DNA of 64,000 bases from Enterococcus plantarum (lineage in GTDB: Bacteria; Bacillota; Bacilli; Lactobacillales; Enterococcaceae): contig NZ_MIKA01000034.1 of NCBI RefSeq assembly GCF_001730295.1, positions 151,782-215,781 of the forward strand, in the 5' to 3' direction. The notes under the pieces were generated by a model. That model ran no database searches. It saw only the letters and a program-made list of their open reading frames with translations, and was not told where the DNA came from. The translations under genes and the position numbers were made by a program. Each line of letters starts with the position of its first letter. Position 1 is the stretch's first letter. Positions 17,657 to 26,478 of the stretch are shown piece by piece.

Positions 17657-17700
17657 ATTTTATGGTAAACTAAAGCGTTGAAAAAGAAAGTTGGATAACC

Positions 17701-18480
17701 TTGCAGGAAATTAATGTTAAATTAGATGTATTTGAAGGTCCGCTCGATCTTCTACTGCATCTGATTCAAAAATTAGAAATTGATATTTACGATATTCCAA
17801 TCGCTGCTGTAACAGAACAGTATATGAACTATATCCATACAATGAAAACTTTGGAATTAGAGATTGCTGGCGAATATTTAGTGATGGCAGCGACATTGAT
17901 GGCAATCAAAAGTAAGATGCTTTTACCTAAACAAGAGTTGGAAATGGCAGAAGACGATGAGATTCTTGATGGGGAAGATCCTCGAGACGCGTTGGTTGCG
18001 CAATTACTTGAATATCGGAAATTTAAATATGCCGCAGGTCTTTTGCATGAAAAAGAATCCGAAAGAAGCCTTTATTATACAAAAGAACCAATGGATATCG
18101 ATGAATACAAAGAAGACAATCCTTTATTAGAACCGAATCAATTGAATACGATCGATCTTTTTCTAGCTTTTCATGCAATGCTAGAAAAGAAAAAAAGTCG
18201 TCAGCCAGTTGAAACGACGGTTGCAGGGGATGATGTTTCGATTGAGGAAAAGATTGCAACAATCACTCAAAAAATGCGTCAGATCGATCGGAAAACACCG
18301 ATACAGTTTGACTCTTTTTTCACTTCATATTCTAAACAAGAAGTCGTTACGACTTTTATGGCTTTGTTGGAATTAATGAAAAAAGGAATTGTTCATGTAG
18401 AACAAGAGGATAATTATAGTACTATTTTACTTTATAATACATCCGAAGAGATTGAAACAAATACGGAGGAAACGGCGTGA
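17701..18480 (+). CDS. scpA: Segregation and condensation protein A
   Basis: A 259-residue ScpA kleisin. VFEGPLDLLLHLIQKLEIDIYDIPIAAVTEQYM at the N-terminus is the defining motif. The C-terminal winged helix contains VTTFMALLELMKKG. It bridges SMC dimer heads together with ScpB. It starts with TTG at 17701 and has only a weak ribosome site (GAAAGTTGGA). The stop codon overlaps the GTG start of scpB (GTGA), so translation is coupled. Confidence 0.95.
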   Translation: MQEINVKLDVFEGPLDLLLHLIQKLEIDIYDIPIAAVTEQYMNYIHTMKTLELEIAGEYLVMAATLMAIKSKMLLPKQELEMAEDDEILDGEDPRDALVAQLLEYRKFKYAAGLLHEKESERSLYYTKEPMDIDEYKEDNPLLEPNQLNTIDLFLAFHAMLEKKKSRQPVETTVAGDDVSIEEKIATITQKMRQIDRKTPIQFDSFFTSYSKQEVVTTFMALLELMKKGIVHVEQEDNYSTILLYNTSEEIETNTEETA

Positions 18481-19094
18481 CAACAGTAAGTCAAATCGAA
18501 GCGATTCTATTTGTTGTTGGTGAAGAAGGTATTGGATTAGAAGAATTATCTTATTTATTGGAATTATCTACCGCCAAAACATACGAAGCCTTGACCACTT
18601 TAAAAGAACGCTATGAATCAGATAAACAAGCAGCTCTAAATATTTTAGAAGTTGGCAATCACTTCATACTTTCAACTAAAAAAGTCTTTGCACCATTATT
18701 AAAAAAATATGCGCAATCCCCTATCTCCAACTCGTTGTCTCAAGCAGCGCTCGAAACATTATCGATCGTTGCTTATAAACAACCAATTTCAAGAGTTGAA
18801 ATAGATGAAATTAGAGGTGTTCAGTCGGCAGGTTCAATGCAAAAACTAGTTGCCCGTCAATTGATCGAAGAAAAAGGACGGGTAGACGGGCCCGGTCGCG
18901 CTATTTTGTATGGAACTACGGCTTATTTTATGGATTATTTTGGTTTAAGATCCTTAGAAGAGCTGCCAGACATTCATCAAATGGAAGAAGAAATCGCTGA
19001 AGAGTTACCTTTAGACCTCTTTTTCGACCGTTACAAAGAGTTAAATGAAGAAGAATTACCAACGGACACAAATGAATCGGAGGAAGAAAACTAA
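18477..19094 (+). CDS. scpB: Segregation and condensation protein B
   Basis: A 205-residue ScpB with two winged-helix domains: IEAILFVVGEEGIGLEELSYLL at the N-terminus, then ALETLSIVAYKQPISRVEIDEIRGVQS and GRAILYGTTAYFMDYFGLRSL. It stabilises the ScpA-SMC ring for chromosome segregation. The GTG start overlaps scpA by four bases and is preceded by GGAGG. The gene ends immediately before rluB. Confidence 0.95.
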   Translation: MTTVSQIEAILFVVGEEGIGLEELSYLLELSTAKTYEALTTLKERYESDKQAALNILEVGNHFILSTKKVFAPLLKKYAQSPISNSLSQAALETLSIVAYKQPISRVEIDEIRGVQSAGSMQKLVARQLIEEKGRVDGPGRAILYGTTAYFMDYFGLRSLEELPDIHQMEEEIAEELPLDLFFDRYKELNEEELPTDTNESEEEN

Positions 19095-19811
19095 ATGGAA
19101 AGACTTCAAAAGGTTATTGCGCATGCAGGCATTGCATCACGCAGAAAAGCAGAAGAATATATCGTCAATGGACGAGTAAAAGTAAATGGAAAAATTATTC
19201 GAGAATTAGGAACACAAGTAGGGAAAAATGACAAAGTCGAAGTAGATGATGTACCGATTTACAAAGAAGAATATGGTTATTATCTTTTTTATAAACCAAA
19301 AGGTGTTATTTCAGCTGTTTCTGATGACAAAGGCAGAAAAGTTGTGACGGACTTTTTTGCTCACATCAAAGAACGAATTTATCCTGTTGGAAGATTGGAT
19401 TATGATACATCTGGATTGCTGCTTTTAACAAATGACGGTGAATTTTCTCAAAGATTGACTCACCCAAGGCATGAAATCGATAAGGTGTATGTAGCAAAAG
19501 TAAAAGGATTAGCTAAAAAACATGATTTGCTTCCGTTGACTAAGGGAATGAAAATCGAAGGCTATAAGACTGCACCTGCTGCTTTTGAGATCATATCTGT
19601 TGATCTTAAAACGAACACAAGTATTGTTGAATTGACGATTCATGAAGGTCGTAATCACCAAGTGAAAAAAATGCTGCAAGCAGTTGGTTACCCAGTTCAA
19701 AAATTAAAAAGAGAAAAATACGGTGACTTGACCTTAAAAGGACTACGTCCAGGTGAATACCGTAACTTAAATAAAAAAGAAATCAGTATCTTAATGAATC
19801 AATCAAAGTAA
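19095..19811 (+). CDS. rluB: Ribosomal large subunit pseudouridine synthase B
   Basis: A 238-residue RsuA/RluB-type enzyme. An N-terminal S4-like RNA-binding domain (MERLQKVIAHAGIASRRKAEEYI) is followed by the catalytic motif VGRLDYDTSGLLLLTNDG, whose Asp attacks the uracil. HEGRNHQVKKMLQAVG is the conserved C-terminal signature. It modifies the helix 89-90 region of 23S rRNA in the family. It directly abuts scpB (no gap), completing scpA-scpB-rluB as in Bacillus. Confidence 0.93.
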   Translation: MERLQKVIAHAGIASRRKAEEYIVNGRVKVNGKIIRELGTQVGKNDKVEVDDVPIYKEEYGYYLFYKPKGVISAVSDDKGRKVVTDFFAHIKERIYPVGRLDYDTSGLLLLTNDGEFSQRLTHPRHEIDKVYVAKVKGLAKKHDLLPLTKGMKIEGYKTAPAAFEIISVDLKTNTSIVELTIHEGRNHQVKKMLQAVGYPVQKLKREKYGDLTLKGLRPGEYRNLNKKEISILMNQSK

Positions 19812-19821
19812 TCTTATTAGG

Positions 19822-19860
19822 AATATGAGTTGAAACTAAATTTAGTTTTAACTCATATTT
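19822..19860 (+). terminator. Hairpin after rluB, probable terminator
   Basis: AATATGAGTT-AAACTAAA pairs with TTTAGTTT-AACTCATATT, with one bulged base on each side and a short TTT tail. A strong stem with a weak U-tract. Confidence 0.6.
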
Positions 19861-19904
19861 ATAATGGGTCAATTGCTGTATATGTGACCTTGTGAACAAA
19901 TATA

Positions 19905-19932
19905 TTGCTTTTTTTTTAAAAGGTTGTATACT
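19905..19932 (+). promoter_or_regulatory. Promoter of the FMN riboswitch-ribU transcript
   Basis: TTGCTT (19905-19910) and TATACT (19927-19932) with a 16-base spacer lie just before the riboswitch. Confidence 0.6.
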
Positions 19933-19957
19933 GTACTTGTACAAAAAAATTAATAAA

Positions 19958-20156
19958 GGTTCGTCTTCAGGGGCAGGGTGAAATTCCCGACCGGTGGTTA
20001 TAGTCCACGACCTACTTCATTTGAGGTGGCTGAATTGGTGAAATTCCAATACCGACAGTAAAGTCTGGATAAAGAAGATAGGGCTTATTTGAATTGGCAT
20101 TTTTCAGATAAGATAACTCTACTCTATTTTCCCTGTTGGAAAATAGAGTTTTTTGC
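19958..20156 (+). promoter_or_regulatory. FMN riboswitch (RFN element) with transcription terminator
   Basis: The aptamer (about 19958-20081) shows the conserved RFN blocks: TCAGGGGCAGGGTGAAATTC, then CCGACCGGTGGTTATAGTCC, and at the end CAATACCGACAGTAAAGTC. FMN binding should favour the downstream terminator ACTCTATTTTCC-CTGTT-GGAAAATAGAGT followed by TTTTT (20121-20154). The controlled gene is ribU, but it begins only at 20585, an unusual distance. Confidence 0.93.
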
Positions 20157-20584
20157 TGTAAAACACTGCGACTGGCTTTGCCAGACGTAGATGTAAATAG
20201 TACTTGGTGAGATACGTTTCCTTCATGCTGAAACACGACACTTCGATTCAGTTTTATTGTTGTAAACCATGAAGAATCGTGGGACAACAGAGTAGAGGGT
20301 GAATAGTGTTTTTCGAGTGAAATAAGAGAAGTCACCTTCATTGTAAAACACTATATTTAACCAAAATGAAATATGAGTGAGTCTCTTTTAAAACGAAATA
20401 CTGCTGTACACTCAACAACTGCTAAGAAATTTTCAATAAATTAGGAAATAACCTAGCAGTATATAGTGATGCAAACTCTGTTGTTCAGCCAAGCACCACC
20501 ACACAACAAATCAAGAGTAATCGATGAAAAAGTCAGTTTAGAAAAGTTCGTTTGAAGATGGGTCCTTAAACAGGAGGATTTCAT
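20157..20584 (+). other. Long structured leader between the riboswitch terminator and ribU
   Basis: About 430 nt without a credible gene. It contains an 11-base direct repeat, TGTAAAACACT (20157-20167 and 20342-20352). TAGTGTTTT (20304-20312) pairs with AAAACACTA (20345-20353). ATACTGCT (20398-20405) pairs with AGCAGTAT (20455-20462). This is either a 5' UTR with extra regulatory structure or the remains of a small inserted element bounded by the direct repeat. A leftward reading frame across it also covers the riboswitch and is not credible. Confidence 0.5.
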
Positions 20585-21193
20585 ATGCGAAACAACAAGG
20601 TACAAAAAATGGTAAGTGTAGCAATGTTAGCAGCAATCGGTGTGGTTTTACAATATGTGGCGTTTCCAATTATACCGTCATTAGTTTTTTTAAAGATTGA
20701 CTTTAGCGATATTCCCGTTATGATCAGTATGTTTTTGTTCGGCCCACTAGCTGGAATAAGTACTGCTTTCATAAGATCAGTATTGCATCTATTTACGACA
20801 GGAGCATCGCCACAAAACTTAGTGGGAGATGCCGCCAGCTTTTTTGCAACCACTGTCTTCACTTTGCCGATGTATTATTTTTTCAAGCGAGGAAGCGACA
20901 AACGTTCAAACAAAATTTTAGGTGTTTCTACAGGAATTATTGCGCTCACTGTTTTTATGGGTGTTGCGAATTACTTTGTCATCACACCAATTTATTTACA
21001 ATTATTTGGCGTATCAGCTGGGCAATTCTTAGGAATGTCTTTAGCAAAATATGTTACGATTGGCATTATTCCATTCAATTTGATAAAAGGTGCAATCGTG
21101 AGTGCCGTTTTCTTGGTCCTTCATGCAAAACTTTTGCCATGGCTGTCTAGAAAACAATATCAGTTGAGTGATAAAAAAACATTAACGAAATAA
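20585..21193 (+). CDS. ribU: Riboflavin ECF transporter S component
   Basis: A 202-residue membrane protein with about six hydrophobic segments. It opens with KVQKMVSVAMLAAIGVVLQYVAFPI and has the S-component motif LKIDFSDIPVMISMFLFGPLAGI, followed by GASPQNLVGDAASFFAT. It binds riboflavin and works with the shared EcfAAT energising module, not encoded here. AGGAGG lies eight bases before the ATG. Expression is controlled by the upstream FMN riboswitch. The riboswitch-ribU-fer-ypbB-recS order matches Bacillus. Confidence 0.95.
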   Translation: MRNNKVQKMVSVAMLAAIGVVLQYVAFPIIPSLVFLKIDFSDIPVMISMFLFGPLAGISTAFIRSVLHLFTTGASPQNLVGDAASFFATTVFTLPMYYFFKRGSDKRSNKILGVSTGIIALTVFMGVANYFVITPIYLQLFGVSAGQFLGMSLAKYVTIGIIPFNLIKGAIVSAVFLVLHAKLLPWLSRKQYQLSDKKTLTK

Positions 21194-21212
21194 ACGATTG
21201 ATAGAATCTCTA

Positions 21213-21252
21213 AACATAGAGTGGGACGACGTGTTTTGCTCTGTGTTTTTTT
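21213..21252 (+). terminator. Terminator after ribU
   Basis: AACATAGAGT pairs with GCTCTGTGTT using two G-U pairs, followed by TTTTT. Confidence 0.75.
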
Positions 21253-21327
21253 GTTCGTCAATACAAATTCTTCTAGTTCCATGGAAATTTTTGTTAAAAT
21301 AGAAAAGATGAAGAGAGGAGAACAACG

Positions 21328-22050
21328 ATGAAAAAATGGCAAAAACGATTACTTTGGTTTATGGGTGTATTGATAGCATTGATTTTAGTAGGTTTATTTT
21401 ATGTAAAAACCATTACATATACTCCGACGACAATGGCCTTAGAAGCATCACAAAAAGCAACAGATGAGAAGGATGTATTGTTTTTTAAAGGGGATAAAGA
21501 GAAACCCGCACTAATTTTTTATCAAGGAGCTTTAGTTGAAAGTGCCAGCTATAGTATTTGGGCTGAGAAAGTGGCAGAGGCTGGATATTCGGTTTATCTA
21601 GTAAAAGAACCCTTAAATTTGGCTGTTTTAGGTCAAAATAAAGCGGAGCAAATCATACGTTCTAATGATCTAACAGATTACGTGATCGGCGGGCATTCCT
21701 TAGGTGGCGTTATGGCTAGTCGCTTTGCAACCGAACAAGATAATAGTGGATTAAAAGGTGTATTTTTCTTAGCCAGTTACCCTGATGAAAAAGGTAGTCT
21801 TTCATCCTTTAAAGGACAAGTTCTTTCACTGACAGGATCTAAAGATGGTGTTTTAAATTGGGATGCGTATGAGCAAGCGAAAAAATATTTACCCAAACAA
21901 ACTGTTTTTCAAGAAATCAAAGGCGGAAATCATGCTGGATTTGGTAGCTACGGTGAGCAAAAAGGGGACAAACCCGCTGGAATCAATAATGACGAACAAC
22001 AAGAAGCTGTTGCCAATCAACTAATTGATTGGCTAAAATCAATAAAATAA
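21328..22050 (+). CDS. Membrane-anchored alpha/beta hydrolase (dienelactone-type)
   Basis: A 240-residue protein with an N-terminal membrane anchor (about 8-27) and an extracytoplasmic alpha/beta-hydrolase domain. The nucleophile elbow is GGHSLGGVMA (Ser near 122), the acid region is LTGSKDGV, and the histidine lies in GGNHAGFGSYGEQKGD near the C-terminus. It resembles PF12695-type hydrolases of unknown substrate. An AGGAG site precedes the ATG. Monocistronic, with its own terminator, facing the leftward ferredoxin gene. Confidence 0.82.
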   Translation: MKKWQKRLLWFMGVLIALILVGLFYVKTITYTPTTMALEASQKATDEKDVLFFKGDKEKPALIFYQGALVESASYSIWAEKVAEAGYSVYLVKEPLNLAVLGQNKAEQIIRSNDLTDYVIGGHSLGGVMASRFATEQDNSGLKGVFFLASYPDEKGSLSSFKGQVLSLTGSKDGVLNWDAYEQAKKYLPKQTVFQEIKGGNHAGFGSYGEQKGDKPAGINNDEQQEAVANQLIDWLKSIK

Positions 22051-22056
22051 AGAATA

Positions 22057-22103
22057 AAAGGAGAGAATATAGTCTTTAGACAAGCATTCTCTCCTTCTTT
22101 TAT
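22057..22103. terminator. Terminator between the hydrolase and ferredoxin genes
   Basis: AAAGGAGAGAAT pairs with ATTCTCTCCTT, followed by CTTTTATTT. Confidence 0.85.
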
Positions 22104-22131
22104 TTCTAGTGTGAAAGTGAGAAACTATTTA

Positions 22132-22344
22132 TTATTTTTCGATGATCTCTATTGCACGAACAGGACATTTGCGGTACGCTGTTAACGCATTGTTTTGTTC
22201 GTTTTTGGGAACAAATTCTTGTTGGGCCTGACCATCATTCTTTAAAATGACGATCCCATCATCATTATAATCAAAAATTTCTGGTGCATAAACTTGGCAT
22301 AATCCGCAAGCGATACATTTTTCAGGAATAATTTTACATAACAT
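22132..22344 (-). CDS. fer: Ferredoxin, single [4Fe-4S] type
   Basis: A 70-residue ferredoxin. CIACGLC near residue 10 supplies three cysteines and CPVRAIEI near 59 the fourth, the pattern of a single [4Fe-4S] cluster ferredoxin as in Bacillus Fer. It carries low-potential electrons in the cytosol. It is transcribed divergently from ypbB, as in Bacillus, where fer, ypbB and recS are also neighbours. Confidence 0.9.
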   Translation of the reverse strand: MLCKIIPEKCIACGLCQVYAPEIFDYNDDGIVILKNDGQAQQEFVPKNEQNNALTAYRKCPVRAIEIIEK

Positions 22345-22383
22345 AAGAGCACATCCTATTCTATCATTGAAAGAGGTGGAAAT

Positions 22384-23415
22384 ATGGAACCTTACTTTAT
22401 TTTAGCGTTATTTCAGCACGGATACAAGGTACGAACTTCGACTTTGTACCACCTTTTAAAAGGCAAACGGACAAGCTCCGTATTACTATATGGTTTTCTA
22501 TACGAAAATTTACGTTTTTTTCAGTTATTTCCATTATTATCTGAAAAGCAATTTAATACTATACTAGATGAATTAGTTAAGCAAGAGTTATTGTGTTTAA
22601 TGTCAGATAGCAGGGTTCAGATAACCGCAAAAGGGAAGCAGATCGTGCTTGAAGAGGGCAATCATTTTTCTTGGATCGATCATTATCGTTTTGGTAAAAC
22701 AGACGAAATAATTTGGCGATTCTTACAGTTTACAGTGCAAGTGGTTTCGAACTTGTCCTACAATCATAAAAACTACATTCCTCTAGAACAGTCGCCACTA
22801 TATCAGAAACAAATCAAACTGTTCCTAAGGTCAACAACGAAAGCACAATTGATCGGAACTGTAAAAAAAGAATGGATGCAACTTTTTTCTCAATTAACAA
22901 AAGATGAGGCGAATTATTTCGCGCAACAATTTTCCGGCTATCAATTAATAGGTAAAACTTCTTTTCAACTAATGGATAATCAAGCGGATCCCTTTGAGCA
23001 GTTTTTGAGTAAAAAAGAAAAACTCCATCATTTACTGGATATAATTTGTCAAATGCCAGAGGATAGCTTCCTAAAGAAGCTGATTTTACCGCTAGTGAGA
23101 CAAAATGAAAATAAGAGTATGAGCGAAACTTGGTCATATTTGGAAGCGCAGCTATCTTTAGAGGCATTGGCTCAGCAAAGAAGGGTCAAGGTAAGTACGA
23201 TTAAAGATCATCTTATGGAATTAGCTTTAACGAAAAATTTTCCGTTTGAACAGTTTATATCAAAAAAGACAAATCAATACTTACTTGAATACCCAAAACC
23301 CTATCAAGATTGGGTCTATTATTCCATCAAACAAATAATGCCAGAACTTGACTACTTTGAATTTCGTTTATATCAAATTCAAAAACTTAGGGAAGAAAGA
23401 GACTTTAGACAATGA
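22384..23415 (+). CDS. RecQ-operon helix-turn-helix protein (YpbB-like)
   Basis: A 343-residue soluble protein matching the YpbB family encoded just before RecS in Firmicutes. The C-terminal third has a helix-turn-helix (LEALAQQRRVKVSTIKDHLMELAL, about 258-282), similar to the HTH_40 domain that follows RecQ helicases. An internal region (FYRY/YFAQQFSGYQ) is not recognised. It overlaps recS by four bases, so the two probably act together in DNA repair or recombination. AGGTGG precedes the ATG. Confidence 0.8.
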   Translation: MEPYFILALFQHGYKVRTSTLYHLLKGKRTSSVLLYGFLYENLRFFQLFPLLSEKQFNTILDELVKQELLCLMSDSRVQITAKGKQIVLEEGNHFSWIDHYRFGKTDEIIWRFLQFTVQVVSNLSYNHKNYIPLEQSPLYQKQIKLFLRSTTKAQLIGTVKKEWMQLFSQLTKDEANYFAQQFSGYQLIGKTSFQLMDNQADPFEQFLSKKEKLHHLLDIICQMPEDSFLKKLILPLVRQNENKSMSETWSYLEAQLSLEALAQQRRVKVSTIKDHLMELALTKNFPFEQFISKKTNQYLLEYPKPYQDWVYYSIKQIMPELDYFEFRLYQIQKLREERDFRQ

Positions 23416-24854
23416 CAATCGATTTAGAGCAAATATTGCAGGAAAATTTTGGTTTTAGTACGTTTAAACCTGGGCAAAAAGAAGTAATCCAGCAGCTTTT
23501 AAAGAAACGTGATACGTTAGCTGTTTTACCAACTGGTACAGGGAAATCATTATGCTATCAATTAGTTGGACAATTACTTAACGGCACAGTGATCATTGTT
23601 TCCCCGCTTCTGTCATTGATGGAAGACCAAGTATACCAACTTCAGAAAAAAGGTGAAGCCAAGGTTATCGCCTTGAATAGTAGTTTGTCCTTTATGGAAA
23701 AACAATATGTACTTGATCATCTAAGTGACTACAAATTTATTTTAATTAGTCCTGAAACGCTAAGCCAAAAAGAGGTTCGAAAAAGAATTTCTGAGTTAAC
23801 TATTGCTTTGTTTGTGGTAGACGAAGCGCATTGCGTTTCCCAGTGGGGTGTCGATTTTAGACCAGAATACACCAAATTAGCTAAAATCCAAGCAGAGTGT
23901 GGTTATCCATTGACTTTAGCCTTAACTGCCACGGCAACACCAGCTGTAAAAAAGGAAATAATGAAACAAATCTTTTCTCATCGTGAACCAATTTCAGAAG
24001 TCATTTTTTCTGTGAATCGGCCTAATATCGGTTTGATTGTTAATCAAACAACTGAAAAAGACGAGACACTGATTTCCTATTTGACACAATTAACAAACAG
24101 AGGAATTGTTTACTGCGCAACTAGAAAGATGGCTGAGAGAGTGAATCGTGTCATCAACGACCAAACAAATTTAAAATCAGCATTCTACCACGGGGGACTG
24201 ACAGCCAATGAGCGCAGTTTATTACAACAGCAATTCGTCTCAAACCAATTAGATGTTTTATGTGCAACAAATGCTTTTGGTATGGGAATTGATAAACCAG
24301 ATGTGCGCTTTGTTATTCACTACGATTGTCCTGATAGTTTAGAAAATTATGTACAAGAAATTGGTCGAGCAGGTCGTGATGGTCAGGCTAGTGTCGCGAT
24401 TTTACTCTATCAAAAGGGTGATGAATCAATTCACTATTATTTCCAATCAGAAAGTCGGCTTGACCGAGAGCTGTTAAACGAATTAGCTGAAATACACTCA
24501 GACAATCAAGACAATGTTTTACCTACACTAAATGAAATTCAGCAAAAATGGCTACAAGGTTATTTAGAAAAAGAGTACACGATTGAAGAGTTAGAACAAA
24601 GATTATTAAGAAAAGAGAAAGAACGTCAACAACAGTTGGATGCTATGTTAAACTATATTAATGAAGAAAAATGCCGTCGGGTGTTTATTCAGCAGTATTT
24701 TTCAGAAACAATCGCAGAAATAAACCAAGAAAATTGTTGTGATCGATGCGACTTATCTTTTGACAACTACAAAGTTCAAATAGTACAATCACCAGAAGAA
24801 AACGAAATCTCCGAACAATGGGAGGACATTTTAATAAGATTATTTAAAGAATAA
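23412..24854 (+). CDS. recS: RecQ-family ATP-dependent DNA helicase (RecS)
   Basis: A 480-residue RecQ-type helicase, shorter than full RecQ because it lacks an HRDC domain. Motif I is VLPTGTGKSLCYQL, motif II is VVDEAHCVSQWG, motif III TLALTATAT, and motif VI YVQEIGRAGRDGQ. Four zinc-binding cysteines are spread near the C-terminus (EKCRR, ENCCDRCDLSF). It unwinds DNA 3' to 5' in recombination and replication-fork repair. Size and context match Bacillus RecS rather than RecQ. Confidence 0.92.
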   Translation: MTIDLEQILQENFGFSTFKPGQKEVIQQLLKKRDTLAVLPTGTGKSLCYQLVGQLLNGTVIIVSPLLSLMEDQVYQLQKKGEAKVIALNSSLSFMEKQYVLDHLSDYKFILISPETLSQKEVRKRISELTIALFVVDEAHCVSQWGVDFRPEYTKLAKIQAECGYPLTLALTATATPAVKKEIMKQIFSHREPISEVIFSVNRPNIGLIVNQTTEKDETLISYLTQLTNRGIVYCATRKMAERVNRVINDQTNLKSAFYHGGLTANERSLLQQQFVSNQLDVLCATNAFGMGIDKPDVRFVIHYDCPDSLENYVQEIGRAGRDGQASVAILLYQKGDESIHYYFQSESRLDRELLNELAEIHSDNQDNVLPTLNEIQQKWLQGYLEKEYTIEELEQRLLRKEKERQQQLDAMLNYINEEKCRRVFIQQYFSETIAEINQENCCDRCDLSFDNYKVQIVQSPEENEISEQWEDILIRLFKE

Positions 24855-24933
24855 AAATAATCTTTTTTTAGACTGCAGTTGATAGAAAGCTGTGGTATAA
24901 TAGCAAACGAGAGAATTTTAGGAGGAACGATAC

Positions 24934-25482
24934 GTGAGTAAAAAAGATAAGAAAAAACAATCAGGTGCCCGTGAACCTTGGGAGCAGTCAATTTATGAGA
25001 CAGATAAGAATGCTGGAGGTTCTCGCTCAGAAAAACGTCAACAAAAAAAAGGGAACACAGTTTTTCTAACGATTTTAGTTATCTTATTACTAATGATCAT
25101 TACTTTACCAGTAGGAACATACCTTTATGTGATGCGAGATAAACCAAGTGACAACAAGCAGACTAGTCAGCCTTCATCCTCTGTGGTTGTTCAATCATCG
25201 ACTAAAAATAGTTCGACAGAATCATCATCTTCAAGTTCTAGCTCTTCACAAGAGCAACCAGCTTCATCCTCTGAGGTAGCAACCGATGGTGGACAAAGTA
25301 GCAGTGTACCGCAAGAGACTACACCGACAAGTGAAGCGGCTGTGTACGATCAAGTTCGTAGTGGTGAGGGACCAAATCAAGTCGCTCAAAGAAATGGTAT
25401 TACTGTTGAAGAATTATTACAATTAAATGGTATTTCCTTAGATACTGTTTTACAACCTGAGCAATCTTTACGCGTTAAATAA
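24934..25482 (+). CDS. LysM-domain membrane protein (YpbE-like)
   Basis: A 182-residue single-pass membrane protein. A short basic cytoplasmic tail precedes a transmembrane helix (about 45-67). A Ser/Gln/Thr-rich extracellular linker (about 75-130) follows. The C-terminal LysM domain (YDQVRSGEGPNQVAQRNGITVEELLQLNG) binds peptidoglycan. The recS-ypbE order is conserved in Firmicutes. Its role is not known; it may tether something to the wall. Confidence 0.85.
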   Translation: MSKKDKKKQSGAREPWEQSIYETDKNAGGSRSEKRQQKKGNTVFLTILVILLLMIITLPVGTYLYVMRDKPSDNKQTSQPSSSVVVQSSTKNSSTESSSSSSSSSQEQPASSSEVATDGGQSSSVPQETTPTSEAAVYDQVRSGEGPNQVAQRNGITVEELLQLNGISLDTVLQPEQSLRVK

Positions 25483-25491
25483 CAAGAAAAT

Positions 25492-25568
25492 CGGAGTGTA
25501 GCGATAGCGCTACTCCCCGTTATTAAGGGTCTGAAACAAAACAACTTATGTTTTGTACCAGACTCTTT
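25492..25568 (+). terminator. Two hairpins between ypbE and cmk
   Basis: CGGAGTGTAGCG pairs with CGCTACTCCCCG (25492-25519). A second hairpin, GGGTCTG-ACAAAAC with GTTTTGT-CAGACTC (25527-25565), is followed by TTTT. The second looks like the working terminator. Confidence 0.7.
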
Positions 25569-25596
25569 TACTATGTGACAAACAAAGGAGTTCATT

Positions 25597-26265
25597 ATGG
25601 AAAAGATAAGTATTGCGATCGATGGACCAGCATCTTCTGGCAAAAGTACAGTAGCAAAAATTTTGGCAAAAAAATTACATTATATTTATTGCGATACAGG
25701 CGCAATGTATCGGGCATTAACCTATTTAGCTATTCAAAAGAATGTCGACTTTGAAAATGAAAATGGTTTGGTTAATCTATGTCTCACACACACAATTTCT
25801 TTCAAGCAAACAGAAAAAGAACAATTAGTTTTTATTGATGGAAACGAAGTAACTGAAGAAATCAGACAACCGAATGTGACAAATGCAGTTTCAATTGTTG
25901 CGAAACATGCTTCTGTTCGTGAAAAAATGGTAGAGCTTCAACAAACAATCGGACGTCTAGGTGGTGTCGTTATGGACGGTCGTGATATTGGAACGGCTGT
26001 CTTACCAGATGCTGAAGTTAAAATCTTTTTGGTGGCAAGTGTGGAAGAACGCGCTGAAAGACGTTATAAAGAAAATCAGGAAAAAGGAATTAAAACCGAT
26101 TTTACCACATTAAAAAAGGAAATCGAACACCGGGATTATCTGGACTCAACAAGGGAAGTGTCCCCGTTAAAGCAAGCAAAAGATGCTGTTAAAATCGACA
26201 CAACTGGAATGAACATAGAAGAAGTTGTAAAAGCAATCGAAGAGGTCATCACAGTAAAAAGTTAA
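25597..26265 (+). CDS. cmk: Cytidylate kinase
   Basis: A 222-residue CMP/dCMP kinase. The P-loop is [14 protein letters not shown] near residue 8, followed by [15 protein letters not shown] and [27 protein letters not shown], all family signatures. It phosphorylates CMP and dCMP. AAAGGAG precedes the ATG. It lies upstream of rpsA, as in many bacteria, but 213 bases separate them. Confidence 0.96.
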   Translation: MEKISIAIDGPASSGKSTVAKILAKKLHYIYCDTGAMYRALTYLAIQKNVDFENENGLVNLCLTHTISFKQTEKEQLVFIDGNEVTEEIRQPNVTNAVSIVAKHASVREKMVELQQTIGRLGGVVMDGRDIGTAVLPDAEVKIFLVASVEERAERRYKENQEKGIKTDFTTLKKEIEHRDYLDSTREVSPLKQAKDAVKIDTTGMNIEEVVKAIEEVITVKS

Positions 26266-26478
26266 CCTTTCAAATTTGGTCATAACATAGATAAGAAGAT
26301 AATATGACTGTGGTAAAGTTATGCTATCTTTGCCTTGAAACAAGAAAATTTTTTCTCACTCTTAAAGAAATAAAAGAAAATGAGAGAAATCGCTTTATTT
26401 TTTTAGCAAAATCCCGTACTATTAAAGGAGTAGGTCAGATTTTACGAATTTTTTGGTGGCATAGGAGGATAAGTATTC

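Noticed and set aside
20012..20341. Leftward 109-codon open frame across the FMN riboswitch region
   Set aside because: It is antisense to the riboswitch and terminator and has no supporting family; the open frame is incidental.
25548..25754. 68-codon open frame in a different frame over the start of cmk
   Set aside because: It is a shadow of cmk and has no ribosome site.
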